NCBI GenBank assembly: GCA_035645275.1
Contig: DASQMX010000012.1
Span: 1 to 61,347 of the forward strand
Direction: 5' to 3'
Source: Paranoxybacillus sp035645275
GTDB taxonomy: Bacteria > Bacillota > Bacilli > Bacillales > Anoxybacillaceae
Length of the DNA: 61,347 nucleotides
The notes under the pieces were generated by a model. That model worked only from the letters and a program-made list of their open reading frames with translations. It was not told the DNA's origin and searched no databases. Shown one piece after another: positions 34,057 through 41,398 of the stretch. Each line of letters starts with the position of its first letter. Positions within the stretch are counted from its first letter, which is position 1. The translations under genes were made by a program, and so were the position numbers.

Positions 34057-34827
34057 TTGAAAGAATATTTGACATATGACGACATCGTGAAAATATGTGA
34101 ACAAATTAACGAGAAGCATCTCCCTGACGATGAATCGTTTGTTGAAAAAGTGGACGATTTATTAGAGCGATATGATGAAAAAACATCTTTACAATTTATA
34201 CTTAAAGCTTTTCGAGAGCTTTTAAAACTTGTTGATTCGGAAATTTATAAAATTGAACAAAAGGTCAACATTCGCCCGACATGTGCAAAAGGCTGTGCTC
34301 ATTGTTGTTATTTTCCAATTATCACCACAAAACTGGAAGCGAAATTAATGATGGAATATATTTATCGCTTGCCTATAAAAGAGCGCGAGGATGTTCTCGC
34401 GCATTTGACGACGTACTTTCAGACCAATCAAGAGAAATTGCAAAAAGCATGTTCCATCGATTTTACGGAAGATGTTCACTTTAAAGAGAAATATATTTCT
34501 GAACAGGTGGCATGCCCGTTCCTTGATTTAAAGACAAATACATGTAAAGTGTACGAAGTCCGCCCGATTCCTTGCCGTACTTATTTAAATTATGGAAATC
34601 CGCGCGTTTGCGCTGATTCTTACATTCCAGACGAACCGTTCAGCTATGAATTTTTCTATGAGTATTATATGCAAGCGCTCAATGAGCTGATTCAAGAGCT
34701 TCTTTACAACGGTGAAGAATTGGACTTTGATTATCCCGATGACGTATTTACATTCAATTATTTGCCTGTCCTTTTACAGCAAGAATTGCAGAAAAATGAA
34801 TTGCGACGAAATGAATTCATTGACTGA
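34057..34827 (+). CDS. YkgJ-family cysteine cluster protein
   Basis: A 256-residue protein whose cysteine pattern CAKGCAHCCYFPIITT (about residue 77), then CPFLDLKTNTCKVYEVRPIP and CRTYLNYGNPRVC fits the zinc- or iron-chelating CxxxCxxCC family (YkgJ/UPF0153). Function is unknown, possibly a metal-bound oxidoreductase or scaffold. Translation starts at TTG 34057 behind GGGAGTG (34043-34049). It is a single gene. Confidence 0.85.
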   Translation: MKEYLTYDDIVKICEQINEKHLPDDESFVEKVDDLLERYDEKTSLQFILKAFRELLKLVDSEIYKIEQKVNIRPTCAKGCAHCCYFPIITTKLEAKLMMEYIYRLPIKEREDVLAHLTTYFQTNQEKLQKACSIDFTEDVHFKEKYISEQVACPFLDLKTNTCKVYEVRPIPCRTYLNYGNPRVCADSYIPDEPFSYEFFYEYYMQALNELIQELLYNGEELDFDYPDDVFTFNYLPVLLQQELQKNELRRNEFID

Positions 34828-34852
34828 AAGCGGCAATTATTATTATAAAATG

Positions 34853-34886
34853 AAGCAGGAAGCGAATCCGTCTTCCTGCTTGTTTA
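34853..34886. terminator. Rho-independent terminator
   Basis: AAGCAGGAAG / CTTCCTGCTT stem. It lies between convergent genes (YkgJ-family gene and the NlpC/P60 gene at 34901) and could serve both. Confidence 0.82.
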
Positions 34887-34900
34887 AGAAATTTAATAAA

Positions 34901-35347
34901 TCATAAGCGTTTTGCGCCAATAAATTTCTTTTTCCAATATGAATTGCTCATTTTATCAATTTTTACGCCTTTTGATGATGTGGCATGGATAAACCGATTG
35001 TTTCCGATATAAATAGCAACGTGAGAAGCTCCTTTTTTATAGGTACTAAAGAAGAGCAAATCGCCCATACGTAACTTTGATTTATGCACTTTTTTACCTT
35101 TTTTATACATTTGTTCAGCTGTGCGTGGAAGAGTTTTGCCGATTTTTTTATGTGTATAGTAAACGAAACCGGAGCAATCAAATCCTTTTGGTGTTGTGCC
35201 ACCCCACTTGTAAGGAGTGCCGACGAGTTTTTTGGCTTCCATAATTAATCGAGAAATAGAAGCCGCTTCTGTTTTAGTAGGGGTCACTATGCTACAATTG
35301 ACGATTAGCGCTAATGATAGCAACGCTGTGACCATTGCTTTTTTCAT
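34901..35347 (-). CDS. secreted NlpC/P60 peptidoglycan endopeptidase (copy 1)
   Basis: A 148-residue protein: Sec signal peptide (residues 1-28, cut near TEAASI), then a minimal NlpC/P60 domain. The catalytic Cys is in KGFDCSGFVYY, the His in GASHVAIYIG and the third residue in FIHATSS. It would cut D-Glu-DAP bonds in wall peptides. It has no LysM or SH3 anchor, unlike LytE/CwlO. It is a tandem duplicate of the gene at 35952, about 80% identical in the domain, and shares its upstream WalR-like boxes. Confidence 0.92.
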   Translation of the reverse strand: MKKAMVTALLSLALIVNCSIVTPTKTEAASISRLIMEAKKLVGTPYKWGGTTPKGFDCSGFVYYTHKKIGKTLPRTAEQMYKKGKKVHKSKLRMGDLLFFSTYKKGASHVAIYIGNNRFIHATSSKGVKIDKMSNSYWKKKFIGAKRL

Positions 35348-35437
35348 TGGTATAACCTCCGCATAGTTTCCTGTTTGCTGACAGGTTCAGTATAACAAAA
35401 ATAGTGTCGAAATTTTGTTACAGTTGAATTAAATAGT

Positions 35438-35503
35438 GTTACAAAGGGGTTACAAAATTTAAAGATAAGCATATATGATCTGGTATATTACAAAAGGTTT
35501 ACA
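35438..35503 (-). promoter_or_regulatory. tandem WalR-like boxes upstream of NlpC/P60 copy 1
   Basis: Minus strand TGTAAC-CCCTT-TGTAAC (35438-35454) and TGTAAA-CCTTT-TGTAAT (35487-35503) both fit the WalR (YycF) consensus TGTWAH-N5-TGTWAH. They are embedded in a tandem duplication of about 48 bp (35440-35535). A further half-site lies at 35417-35422. The TATACT -10 near 35390 has no good -35, which fits activator dependence. Confidence 0.75.
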
Positions 35504-35593
35504 AAATTTAAAAATAAATATATATCTGGTAATAAAATGGGAGAATGATTCCTTTTTAGGAAAAAAGAGTGAGTAATGAGGTAATTAATTTAA

Positions 35594-35849
35594 CATGTTC
35601 ACCGAGAAATCTCCCATCTTTAAACAATGTGTAGGTGGGAGAGGTTCATGAAGCGGGATGATTGTTTCCAAGTGAAAAAGTAAAGCCGGTGTTGCTTTCC
35701 ATTCATTGAAAGAAAAATTTTTTCCGGGGTGTGTATAAAAATTGGCAGTGAAGGACAGAATGGTAACGTAGAATTTTCCAAGTATTCCCCCGATCCCCTA
35801 TGAATATATTGTAAAGCTCGCCTGTTTAGGCGGGCGCTTTTTTTTTTTG
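35594..35849 (+). ncRNA. unassigned structured region ending in a terminator (IS605-end-like hairpin)
   Basis: No coding frame is visible, but TCTCCCATCTTT...GGTGGGAGAGGTTCAT (35608-35650) forms a hairpin resembling right ends of IS200/IS605 TnpB elements (GGTGGGAG-x-x-GTTCA), and a strong terminator follows (AAAGCTCGCC / GGCGGGCGCTTT plus about 11 T, 35812-35849). The terminator implies a plus-strand transcript from this stretch: either a small RNA or what remains of a deleted mobile element. Confidence 0.4.
35812..35849 (+). terminator. orphan Rho-independent terminator
   Basis: AAAGCTCGCC / GGCGGGCGCTTT stem with TTTA loop and an 11-T run on the plus strand. No annotated plus-strand gene lies within 950 bases upstream. 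Confidence 0.85.
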
Positions 35850-35864
35850 CCGTTTTTATAAATG

Positions 35865-35900
35865 AAAAAAGCAGGAACGTAATGACGTTTCCTGCTTTTT
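35865..35900. terminator. Rho-independent terminator of NlpC/P60 copy 2
   Basis: AAAAAGCAGGAA / TTTCCTGCTTTTT inverted repeat about 50 bases after the minus-strand stop at 35952; symmetric, so bidirectional. Confidence 0.85.
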
Positions 35901-35951
35901 ATGTATATAACCGTTCGGAAGCTACAAAGCCGCTGCATTGTTATAAATTGA

Positions 35952-36392
35952 TTATACTCGTTTTGCGCCAATGAACTTTGGTTTCCAATAAGAGCTATTT
36001 AAACTATCCACTTTTACACCTTTACTAGTAGCGTGAATGATTCGGTTGTTGCCGATATAAATAGCAACGTGTGAAGCGCCTTTTTTGTATGTACTAAAAA
36101 AGACTAAATCGCCTGGAAGTATGTTTGACTTATGTACAGTTTTCCCTTTTTTATACATTTGCTCAGCTGTACGCGGAAGAGTTTTTCCGATTTTTTTATG
36201 TATATAGTAAACGAAACCGGAGCAATCAAATCCTTTTGGTGTTGTGCCGCCCCATTTATAAGGAGTGCCGATGAATTTTTTTGCTTCTGTTACAACACGG
36301 TGAGAAACCGTTGCAGCCTCTGTTTTAGAAGGATTTACAAAATGAAAGAAAAGTAAAAACGATAACAATACAGCGACGAATGCCTTTTTCAA
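35952..36392 (-). CDS. secreted NlpC/P60 peptidoglycan endopeptidase (copy 2)
   Basis: A 146-residue paralogue of the gene at 34901: signal peptide LKKAFVAVLLSFLLFFHFV with cleavage near TEAATV, then the NlpC/P60 domain (FDCSGFVYYIHKKIGKTLPR, SHVAIYIG, IIHATSKG). TTG 36392 is chosen because GGAGG is correctly spaced and a signal peptide follows directly; longer in-frame readings lack one. The duplication includes the promoter region (AAGTATAACAAAAA-AGTGTCGAAA is shared). Confidence 0.9.
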   Translation of the reverse strand: MKKAFVAVLLSFLLFFHFVNPSKTEAATVSHRVVTEAKKFIGTPYKWGGTTPKGFDCSGFVYYIHKKIGKTLPRTAEQMYKKGKTVHKSNILPGDLVFFSTYKKGASHVAIYIGNNRIIHATSKGVKVDSLNSSYWKPKFIGAKRV

Positions 36393-36489
36393 CTTTGTAA
36401 CCTCCGCCTCATTTTTTGTCGTCACATGGATTGATAGCTTAAGTATAACAAAAAAGTGTCGAAAAATTGTTACATATGTATTAAATAAT

Positions 36490-36506
36490 GTTACAAAATG
36501 ATTACA
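36490..36506 (-). promoter_or_regulatory. WalR-like box upstream of NlpC/P60 copy 2
   Basis: Minus strand TGTAAT-CATTT-TGTAAC fits TGTWAH-N5-TGTWAH, with another half-site at 36469-36474. The position relative to the gene matches the box of copy 1, so both hydrolases are probably in the WalRK wall-turnover regulon. Confidence 0.72.
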
Positions 36507-36597
36507 AAAAGATAATAAATTGAATAAAAATGACGATAAAAGTCGATTAGTGGTCTTTTTACGGGTTAACAATCATATTTTTACAACAATGTTTATA

Positions 36598-36669
36598 AAA
36601 AGTGTCTGACCTCACGCGAAATCCATAATATATAGTGTTCTTATATGTTGTGGTTGTGGGGTTGCACTT
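36598..36669. repeat. nested palindromic repeat, truncated copy 10
   Basis: AAGTGTCTGACCTCACGCG and GTTGTGGGGTTGCACTT are the second-stem arms of the family, and TATATAG/TATATG remains in the centre. Outer GAGGCTGACC arms are missing, so it looks like a deleted or older copy. It lies in the divergent region before the DUF1992 gene. Confidence 0.75.
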
Positions 36670-36718
36670 CCGTCTCCATTTGTTTATTGTAAAAAAAAAC
36701 GGGACGTAGAGGGGAATG

Positions 36719-37096
36719 ATGAAGATGGATATCATTTGGCGAATCGCTGAAGATAAAATTCGTGAGTCGATTAAAAATGGAGAATTTGCCAATTTGCCTG
36801 GGTTTGGCAAGCCGATGGAATTAGAGGATTTGTCGCATATTCCGGAAGATCTGCGCATTGGTTATTTAATGTTGAAAAACGCCGGCTATGTCTCTGAAGA
36901 AGCCGATTTGAAAAAAGAGTTGATGAGTATAGAAGATTTAATTCGCTGCTGTGAGGATGAGAGTGAAAAAGAAAAGTTACAGAAAAAGCTAAATGAAAAA
37001 CTGCTGCGTCTTAATATGCTGATGAAAAAAAGAAAATCAAGTAATTCAGTAGCATTGAGAGATTATCAAGAAAGAATAAATGAAAAATTCAGATAA
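36719..37096 (+). CDS. DUF1992 (DnaJC28-like conserved domain) protein
   Basis: A protein of about 125 residues starting with the conserved block IIWRIAEDKIRESIKNGEFA, then NLPGFGKPMEL, the hallmark of DUF1992, also seen in eukaryotic DNAJC28. The rest is a charged helical coil (about 60-125). Function is unknown. GAGGGG at 36708-36713 suits ATG 36719 or 36725. Confidence 0.85.
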   Translation: MKMDIIWRIAEDKIRESIKNGEFANLPGFGKPMELEDLSHIPEDLRIGYLMLKNAGYVSEEADLKKELMSIEDLIRCCEDESEKEKLQKKLNEKLLRLNMLMKKRKSSNSVALRDYQERINEKFR

Positions 37097-37135
37097 TTAT
37101 ATTTAACAAATGAAAAAAACAGTATATAATAAGAA

Positions 37136-37167
37136 AGCTTACTGTTTAGGCAGTAAGTTCTTTTTTA
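37136..37167 (+). terminator. Rho-independent terminator
   Basis: CTTACTG TTTAGG CAGTAAG stem then a T run, between the DUF1992 gene and the phosphotransferase gene. Confidence 0.7.
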
Positions 37168-37193
37168 TTTAGTATGAAAAATGGGGGAGAGTT

Positions 37194-38102
37194 ATGGAGA
37201 TTGTCATTCAACAAATTCCATTATTAAGTGAGTGCACAGACATAAAAGAGCTTCATAAAGGTTTTTCTGATGAACGGAAATTTGTTGTTTCGCTTCAAAA
37301 TGGAAATCAGTTACTTTTGCGTATAGCAGGCATTGAAAAATACGAAGCAAAGAAAGAGGAATTCGGCGTTCTGCAAAACTTGAAACAATATAATGTTAAG
37401 TATTCGGAGCCGTTAGAGTTTGGTGTTATTGAAGATGCGGATGTATGTTATATGGTGCTTCATTTCCTAGAAGGAGAGGATGCGGAACAGTTACTTCCCG
37501 CATACACGGATGAGAAGCAGTATCGAATTGGTCTAGAAGCAGGAAAAGAATTAAGGAAAATGCATATGTATTATGCCCCTCCACATATTGAAAGCTGGCA
37601 TATACGACAATTCGAGAAGTGTCAACGATATATTGAGGCTTATAAGCAATGTAGCATTTCGATCAAGAATGATGAGCAAATCATTCATTTTATAGAGGAA
37701 AATTATCAATATATGAAACATCGCCCGAACGTGTTTCAGCACGATGATTTTCATCCAAGCAATCTTATTGTAAAGGATAAACAGTATGTCGGAGCCATTG
37801 ATTTTCAACGATATGGCTGGGGAGATCCATATTTTGAATTTCGAAAAATCGCTTTGTTTAGCAGAGGGGTAAGTATTCCGTTTTCGATAGGGCAAATTCA
37901 TGGCTATTTTGGTGAAGGAAACATCTCTGAGGAGTTTTGGCGCTTATATTCTTTATATACGGCAATGGATATCTTTTCAGCAGTTGTCTGGACATTAAAA
38001 GTTGCACCGCATACCTTAGATAAAATGCTAGATAGGCTGTACTTGACCCTCGAAGATCATGATAGTTTTAATAGAATAACTCCATCTTGGTATCAAGCTT
38101 AG
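37194..38102 (+). CDS. aminoglycoside phosphotransferase-family kinase
   Basis: A 302-residue APH/choline-kinase-fold protein. The catalytic loop is FQHDDFHPSNLIV (Asp and Asn of the HxDxxxxN motif, about residue 183) and the metal Asp is in GAIDFQRYGWGDPYFE. The N-lobe nucleotide site is loose, as in YcbJ-type relatives. It phosphorylates a small hydroxyl substrate; whether it is an antibiotic cannot be told from sequence, and most such chromosomal Bacillus proteins are not resistance enzymes. GGGGGAG precedes ATG 37194. Confidence 0.82.
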   Translation: MEIVIQQIPLLSECTDIKELHKGFSDERKFVVSLQNGNQLLLRIAGIEKYEAKKEEFGVLQNLKQYNVKYSEPLEFGVIEDADVCYMVLHFLEGEDAEQLLPAYTDEKQYRIGLEAGKELRKMHMYYAPPHIESWHIRQFEKCQRYIEAYKQCSISIKNDEQIIHFIEENYQYMKHRPNVFQHDDFHPSNLIVKDKQYVGAIDFQRYGWGDPYFEFRKIALFSRGVSIPFSIGQIHGYFGEGNISEEFWRLYSLYTAMDIFSAVVWTLKVAPHTLDKMLDRLYLTLEDHDSFNRITPSWYQA

Positions 38103-38289
38103 AAAGCTTCGTAATTGGTTATCGTTTTTTCACAAAGTATTTCAGAACTTTCAAATTTGGCAAAAAGGTAATTTTCGCTTAGGGTTGGCGATTGTACAGC
38201 GAGTTGCTGAGCTGCATAAGGCCAACGTGTGGGCGGAAAACGAAAACAATGGAGTTGCTTTTTATGTCCACTTCAAGACGCTTGGATAA
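38101..38289 (+). pseudogene. histidine kinase, C-terminal remnant
   Basis: An open frame without a start ends in RLGLAIVQRVAELHKANVWA, then ENNGVAFYVHFKTLG. This is the G2 box and last strand of a HATPase_c domain (usual form GLGLAIVxxIxxxHGGxxWxxS). The upstream part of the frame has no recognisable kinase sequence. It sits directly before sirC, so a deletion joining a lost two-component system to the siroheme gene is likely. Confidence 0.8.
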
Positions 38290-38303
38290 AGGAGAAGAGG
38301 GAT

Positions 38304-38924
38304 ATGAAAAACTATTATCCAATTATGCTGGACTTAACTGGGAAGCGTGTCGTTGTCATTGGCGGCGGTAAAGTAGCAGAGAGAAAAGTAAAAGGGCTAA
38401 AGGAAGCAAATGCCGAAGTCACTGTCATTGCGCCAATGGTAACTCCCTTTCTTGAACAGCTGGCCGAACAAAAAAATATTCAATGGCTAAGAAAAACATT
38501 TTCGCCGGAAGATGTAAAGGCTGCTTTTTTAATTGTTGCCGCAACCGACAAGCGTGAAGTAAATCAAATGGTACGGAAAGCGGCTAAACCGCATCAGCTT
38601 GTGAATGTTGTGGACGACCCGGAACACTCCAATTTTCATGTTCCGGCTGTTGTGCGGCGTGGGAGACTGAATATCGCCGTGTCAACGGGAGGGGCAAGCC
38701 CGATTTTCACGAAAAAAATATGCAGCGAAATTGCTAACATATACGATGAAGATTATGAGCGGTATATCGACTTTCTCTATGAATGCCGGCAGTACATTTT
38801 ACAAAATGTCAGCGACCATGAGAAAAAACAACAGCTGCTGCGGGAAATTGCAGATGAAGCGTTTCGGAAAAAGGGAAATTGGGAAGAGGAGTTTACGAAG
38901 CTGCTTGAAAGTAAAATCAAGTGA
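38304..38924 (+). CDS. sirC: precorrin-2 dehydrogenase (siroheme synthase NAD-binding subunit)
   Basis: A 206-residue protein with the NAD-binding VVVIGGGKVAERKVKGL (residues 14-30) and the family block VNVVDDPEHSNFHVPAVVRR, as in B. subtilis YlnF/SirC. It oxidises precorrin-2 to sirohydrochlorin. ATG 38304 follows GGAGAAGAGGG. In B. subtilis ylnF ends the cysH operon; here its partners sumT and sirB stay in the sulfate operon at 43.9-45.4 kb while sirC is 5 kb away on the other strand. Confidence 0.94.
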   Translation: MKNYYPIMLDLTGKRVVVIGGGKVAERKVKGLKEANAEVTVIAPMVTPFLEQLAEQKNIQWLRKTFSPEDVKAAFLIVAATDKREVNQMVRKAAKPHQLVNVVDDPEHSNFHVPAVVRRGRLNIAVSTGGASPIFTKKICSEIANIYDEDYERYIDFLYECRQYILQNVSDHEKKQQLLREIADEAFRKKGNWEEEFTKLLESKIK

Positions 38925-38963
38925 TGATCGTTTACACAAGCAGTCAACTGAGTTTGAATAAAA

Positions 38964-39082
38964 TGGGCCCAAAAACAAAGTGTCAGACCTCACAATACAA
39001 TATAATATATAGAACATAACATTGGATAAATGAACAATATGATGAAATGCATGTGAGGTCAGACATTTATGGGTCGGCGCTC
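38964..39082. repeat. nested palindromic repeat, copy 5 (reverse orientation)
   Basis: Arms AAAGTGTCAGACCTCACAAT / GTGAGGTCAGACATTTAT and central ATATATAGAACATAACATTG are well conserved; the outer arms TGGGCCC / GGGTCGGCGCTC are diverged. It lies between convergent sirC and bshB2 and ends one base before the bshB2 stop codon (39084-39086). Confidence 0.9.
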
Positions 39083-39083
39083 T

Positions 39084-39737
39084 TTATTTTTTCCACTTAT
39101 ATGTCCAAAACCGTTCTGTCTTTAGCCAGTCTAATACATCTCTGCCCCGTTTTGCCGCAGCTTGCATTAATCCTTCTGTTTGAGAACGGTGTGCTTTGAT
39201 AGCGGCAATTTTTTTATCAATTACCGCGCTTACATCGCGAATGATATCTGGATGGCCGATTTCCTGCTCGCAGTTTTTGGAAAAGGCCACACAATGTACC
39301 GTCGGGCGTTTTTCAAGCGGCAGGCGTTCAACAGCGCGAATGACGGCTGCACCGCAGGCGTTATGGTCCGGATGAACGCTATAGCCGGGATAAAACGTAA
39401 TAATGAGCGAAGGATTTGTTTCCGCCATAATAGCGCTAATACGATCAGCAAGCATTTCTTCATCTTCAAATTCGACTGTTTTGTCGCGGAATCCTAAAAG
39501 ACGCAAATCATTGATCCCAATGATTTTGCATGCTTCTTCCAATTCTTTTTTGCGAATGAGCGGCAATGTTTCACGATTAGCAAATGGCGGCTTGCCCATG
39601 TTTCTTCCCATTTCTCCTAAAGTGAGGCAGGCATATGTAATCGGCGTTCCGCTTTCTGCGTGCAAGATGAGTGTGCCTGAAACGCCAAACGCTTCATCGT
39701 CGGGGTGAGGAAAAACGACTAATATATGTCTTTCCAT
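39084..39737 (-). CDS. bshB2: bacillithiol biosynthesis deacetylase BshB2
   Basis: A 217-residue LmbE/PIG-L-fold zinc deacetylase: VVFPHPDDEAFG at the N-terminus and GYSVHPDHNACG in the middle give the zinc and catalytic residues. It removes acetate from GlcNAc-malate in bacillithiol synthesis. The neighbouring YojF-family gene 23 bases upstream reproduces the yojF-yojG (bshB2) pair of Bacillus. ATG 39737 is preferred over TTG 39743 by spacing from AAAGGACG. Confidence 0.93.
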   Translation of the reverse strand: MERHILVVFPHPDDEAFGVSGTLILHAESGTPITYACLTLGEMGRNMGKPPFANRETLPLIRKKELEEACKIIGINDLRLLGFRDKTVEFEDEEMLADRISAIMAETNPSLIITFYPGYSVHPDHNACGAAVIRAVERLPLEKRPTVHCVAFSKNCEQEIGHPDIIRDVSAVIDKKIAAIKAHRSQTEGLMQAAAKRGRDVLDWLKTERFWTYKWKK

Positions 39738-39760
39738 ATTCAACGTCCTTTCTTCATGAA

Positions 39761-40105
39761 TTAAAACGGCTCATGGCTCAACTGCAAGGCAACAGCGAGT
39801 TTTCCCTCATAATCGTGGCCTGCTAAAAGCAGCTGTCCTTTTTCATTTAGTACCCAATCGGTTAGTCCTTCTGCATATACCCAACCTAAATCAAGCTTTA
39901 ACCCGACACGATAAGGACCTTCTCCGACAATTTTTCCGCGGCTAAAACGAATGCGTCCGTTACGGATATAAGCTCCCGCGGAGAAAAATCCTTCATTATG
40001 ATGGGAAGCATAAGCACCGTTGGTTGTTTCAAGATGAAGATAGACATCTTGATTGGCAAAGCGATCTAAAGCGTGTTGTACTTCTTCAACATTAATTGGC
40101 TGCAA
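39761..40105 (-). CDS. yojF: YojF-family protein (DUF1806)
   Basis: A 114-residue beta-rich protein: NQDVYLHLETTNGAYASHHN, then SAGAYIRNGRIRFSRGKIVG and GLKLDLGWVYAEGLTDWVL. It matches the DUF1806 family, always found next to bshB2. Function is unknown, presumably an accessory in bacillithiol metabolism. GGGAGGAG (RC of CTCCTCCC) precedes the ATG. Confidence 0.88.
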   Translation of the reverse strand: MQPINVEEVQHALDRFANQDVYLHLETTNGAYASHHNEGFFSAGAYIRNGRIRFSRGKIVGEGPYRVGLKLDLGWVYAEGLTDWVLNEKGQLLLAGHDYEGKLAVALQLSHEPF

Positions 40106-40301
40106 AGCGAAACTCCTCCCGAAAATCTGTTTTTTTATTTATTGTACATCAAATGATTGTCCAGAAGAAAACATTTCGTTTTGGTATAACTCTTTGTGTA
40201 CCCAATTAATTTTCTTATAATGAAAGATAGAAGAAAGCGAAAAAGTACATTCCACTTTGTTTAAAAACTTGCACCTAAATCAATGTAAAGAGGTGATTAT
40301 G

Positions 40302-41075
40302 ATGGCTTTTTACGGCGAAGGTGTGACGTTTTTAAACTTTGATGGAACATACTTTTCGCAAAAACAACTCTTTCATTTTCCACATGAATGGCTTGATTTG
40401 AATGATATTTCACAGACTAACTTGTATTGTCATCCAGAATCTTTAGCTGAGATTAAACAACGGTTAAATGAACGCCAAAATAAAGGTATTACATTAATTG
40501 GTAGTGGTAACTACCATTATGTGTCTTATTTGCTTCTCCAAGAAATAGATGAGCCGTTTACATTGGTGCTATTTGACCATCATACCGACTTAGGAAATGA
40601 GAAAGAGTCTCTCATTTCTTGTGGTTCTTGGGTATCTTACGCTTTAGAACATATTCCTTTTTTAGAGCGGGTCGTTATGATTGGTCCATCATTTGTAGAA
40701 ATTCATCCTCGTTATTCTTCAAAAATCACAATCTTTTCAAGCGAACATTCTCCGAAACTGGTTTTATCCAATATTCAAACGAACGCTGTGTATATTAGTA
40801 TTGATAAAGATGTCCTTTGCCGTGACGATGCATTGACCAACTGGGAGCAGGGGACGATGAAACTAGAAGCTCTTTTACAGTATGTAAAACATATATTATA
40901 TTCTAAAAAAGTAATTGGGCTTGACATATGTGGTGAATATCCGCAAGCTTCAGTGAATTTATTTGACCCGGTTTGTAGAGAAGCTCTTCTGAAAAATCAA
41001 TATGCGAATAAACGCATCATTGAAACTTGCTTGCAATTTAGCAAACGTTTTGTTCAACGCCCACGGTTTGCTTAA
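40302..41075 (+). CDS. arginase/ureohydrolase-family protein
   Basis: A protein of about 257 residues with ureohydrolase metal motifs: LVLFDHHTDLG (DxHxD) and YISIDKDVLC (SxDxDxxD), with a His in GSGNYHYVS and Glu in LDICGEYP near the end. The C-terminal motif is looser than in true arginase or agmatinase, so the substrate is uncertain; related Bacillus proteins are annotated only as arginase family. AGAGGTGAT precedes ATG 40302. A TATAAT at 40216-40221 may be its promoter. Confidence 0.8.
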   Translation: MAFYGEGVTFLNFDGTYFSQKQLFHFPHEWLDLNDISQTNLYCHPESLAEIKQRLNERQNKGITLIGSGNYHYVSYLLLQEIDEPFTLVLFDHHTDLGNEKESLISCGSWVSYALEHIPFLERVVMIGPSFVEIHPRYSSKITIFSSEHSPKLVLSNIQTNAVYISIDKDVLCRDDALTNWEQGTMKLEALLQYVKHILYSKKVIGLDICGEYPQASVNLFDPVCREALLKNQYANKRIIETCLQFSKRFVQRPRFA

Positions 41076-41122
41076 TTTGCAAAGTTGGAATTTTTTCATT
41101 AGTCCGATTTTCTTTGAAAACA

Positions 41123-41151
41123 TTGACGTTCGTTCATTCAGTTACTACAAT
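41123..41151 (+). promoter_or_regulatory. sigma-A promoter of the pbuG leader
   Basis: TTGACG (41123-41128), 17-nt spacer, TACAAT (41146-41151). Transcription would start about 30 bases before the riboswitch P1 stem. Confidence 0.8.
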
Positions 41152-41186
41152 CTATGAATATAAAAATTTTATATTAACGTATGTAT

Positions 41187-41255
41187 CCTTGTATAAGTTC
41201 AAGAATATGGCTTGAACGTTTCTACCGAGCTACCGTAAATAGCTTGACTACAAGG
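41187..41255 (+). ncRNA. purine riboswitch, guanine class
   Basis: P1 CCTTGT / ACAAGG encloses the conserved ATAAGTTCAAGAATATGGCT, GTTTCTACCGAG and CTACCGTAAATAG blocks. The specificity base before TA in GACTA is C (41248), which pairs with guanine or hypoxanthine (U would indicate adenine). A terminator hairpin follows at 41328-41374, so guanine binding should shut off pbuG. Confidence 0.95.
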
Positions 41256-41327
41256 GAACTAGGGTATAGGTGTATACGTATGCACTTGTGTACGTGTATA
41301 TATCTATGCGTTTTTTCCTTTGTTTAA

Positions 41328-41374
41328 CAAGCTTCAGCAGGTCGGTGGAACTTTGCTGAAGCTTTTTATTTTTG
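41328..41374 (+). terminator. riboswitch-controlled terminator
   Basis: AAGCTTCAGCA / TGCTGAAGCTT hairpin followed by TTTATTTTT, between the guanine aptamer and the pbuG ribosome site. It is the expression platform. Confidence 0.88.
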
Positions 41375-41398
41375 ATTATTTCAATGGAGGATGTAAAG

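Noticed and set aside
37194..38102. Calling the APH-fold kinase an aminoglycoside resistance gene
   Set aside because: Only the generic fold motifs are visible; nothing indicates antibiotic specificity or mobility.
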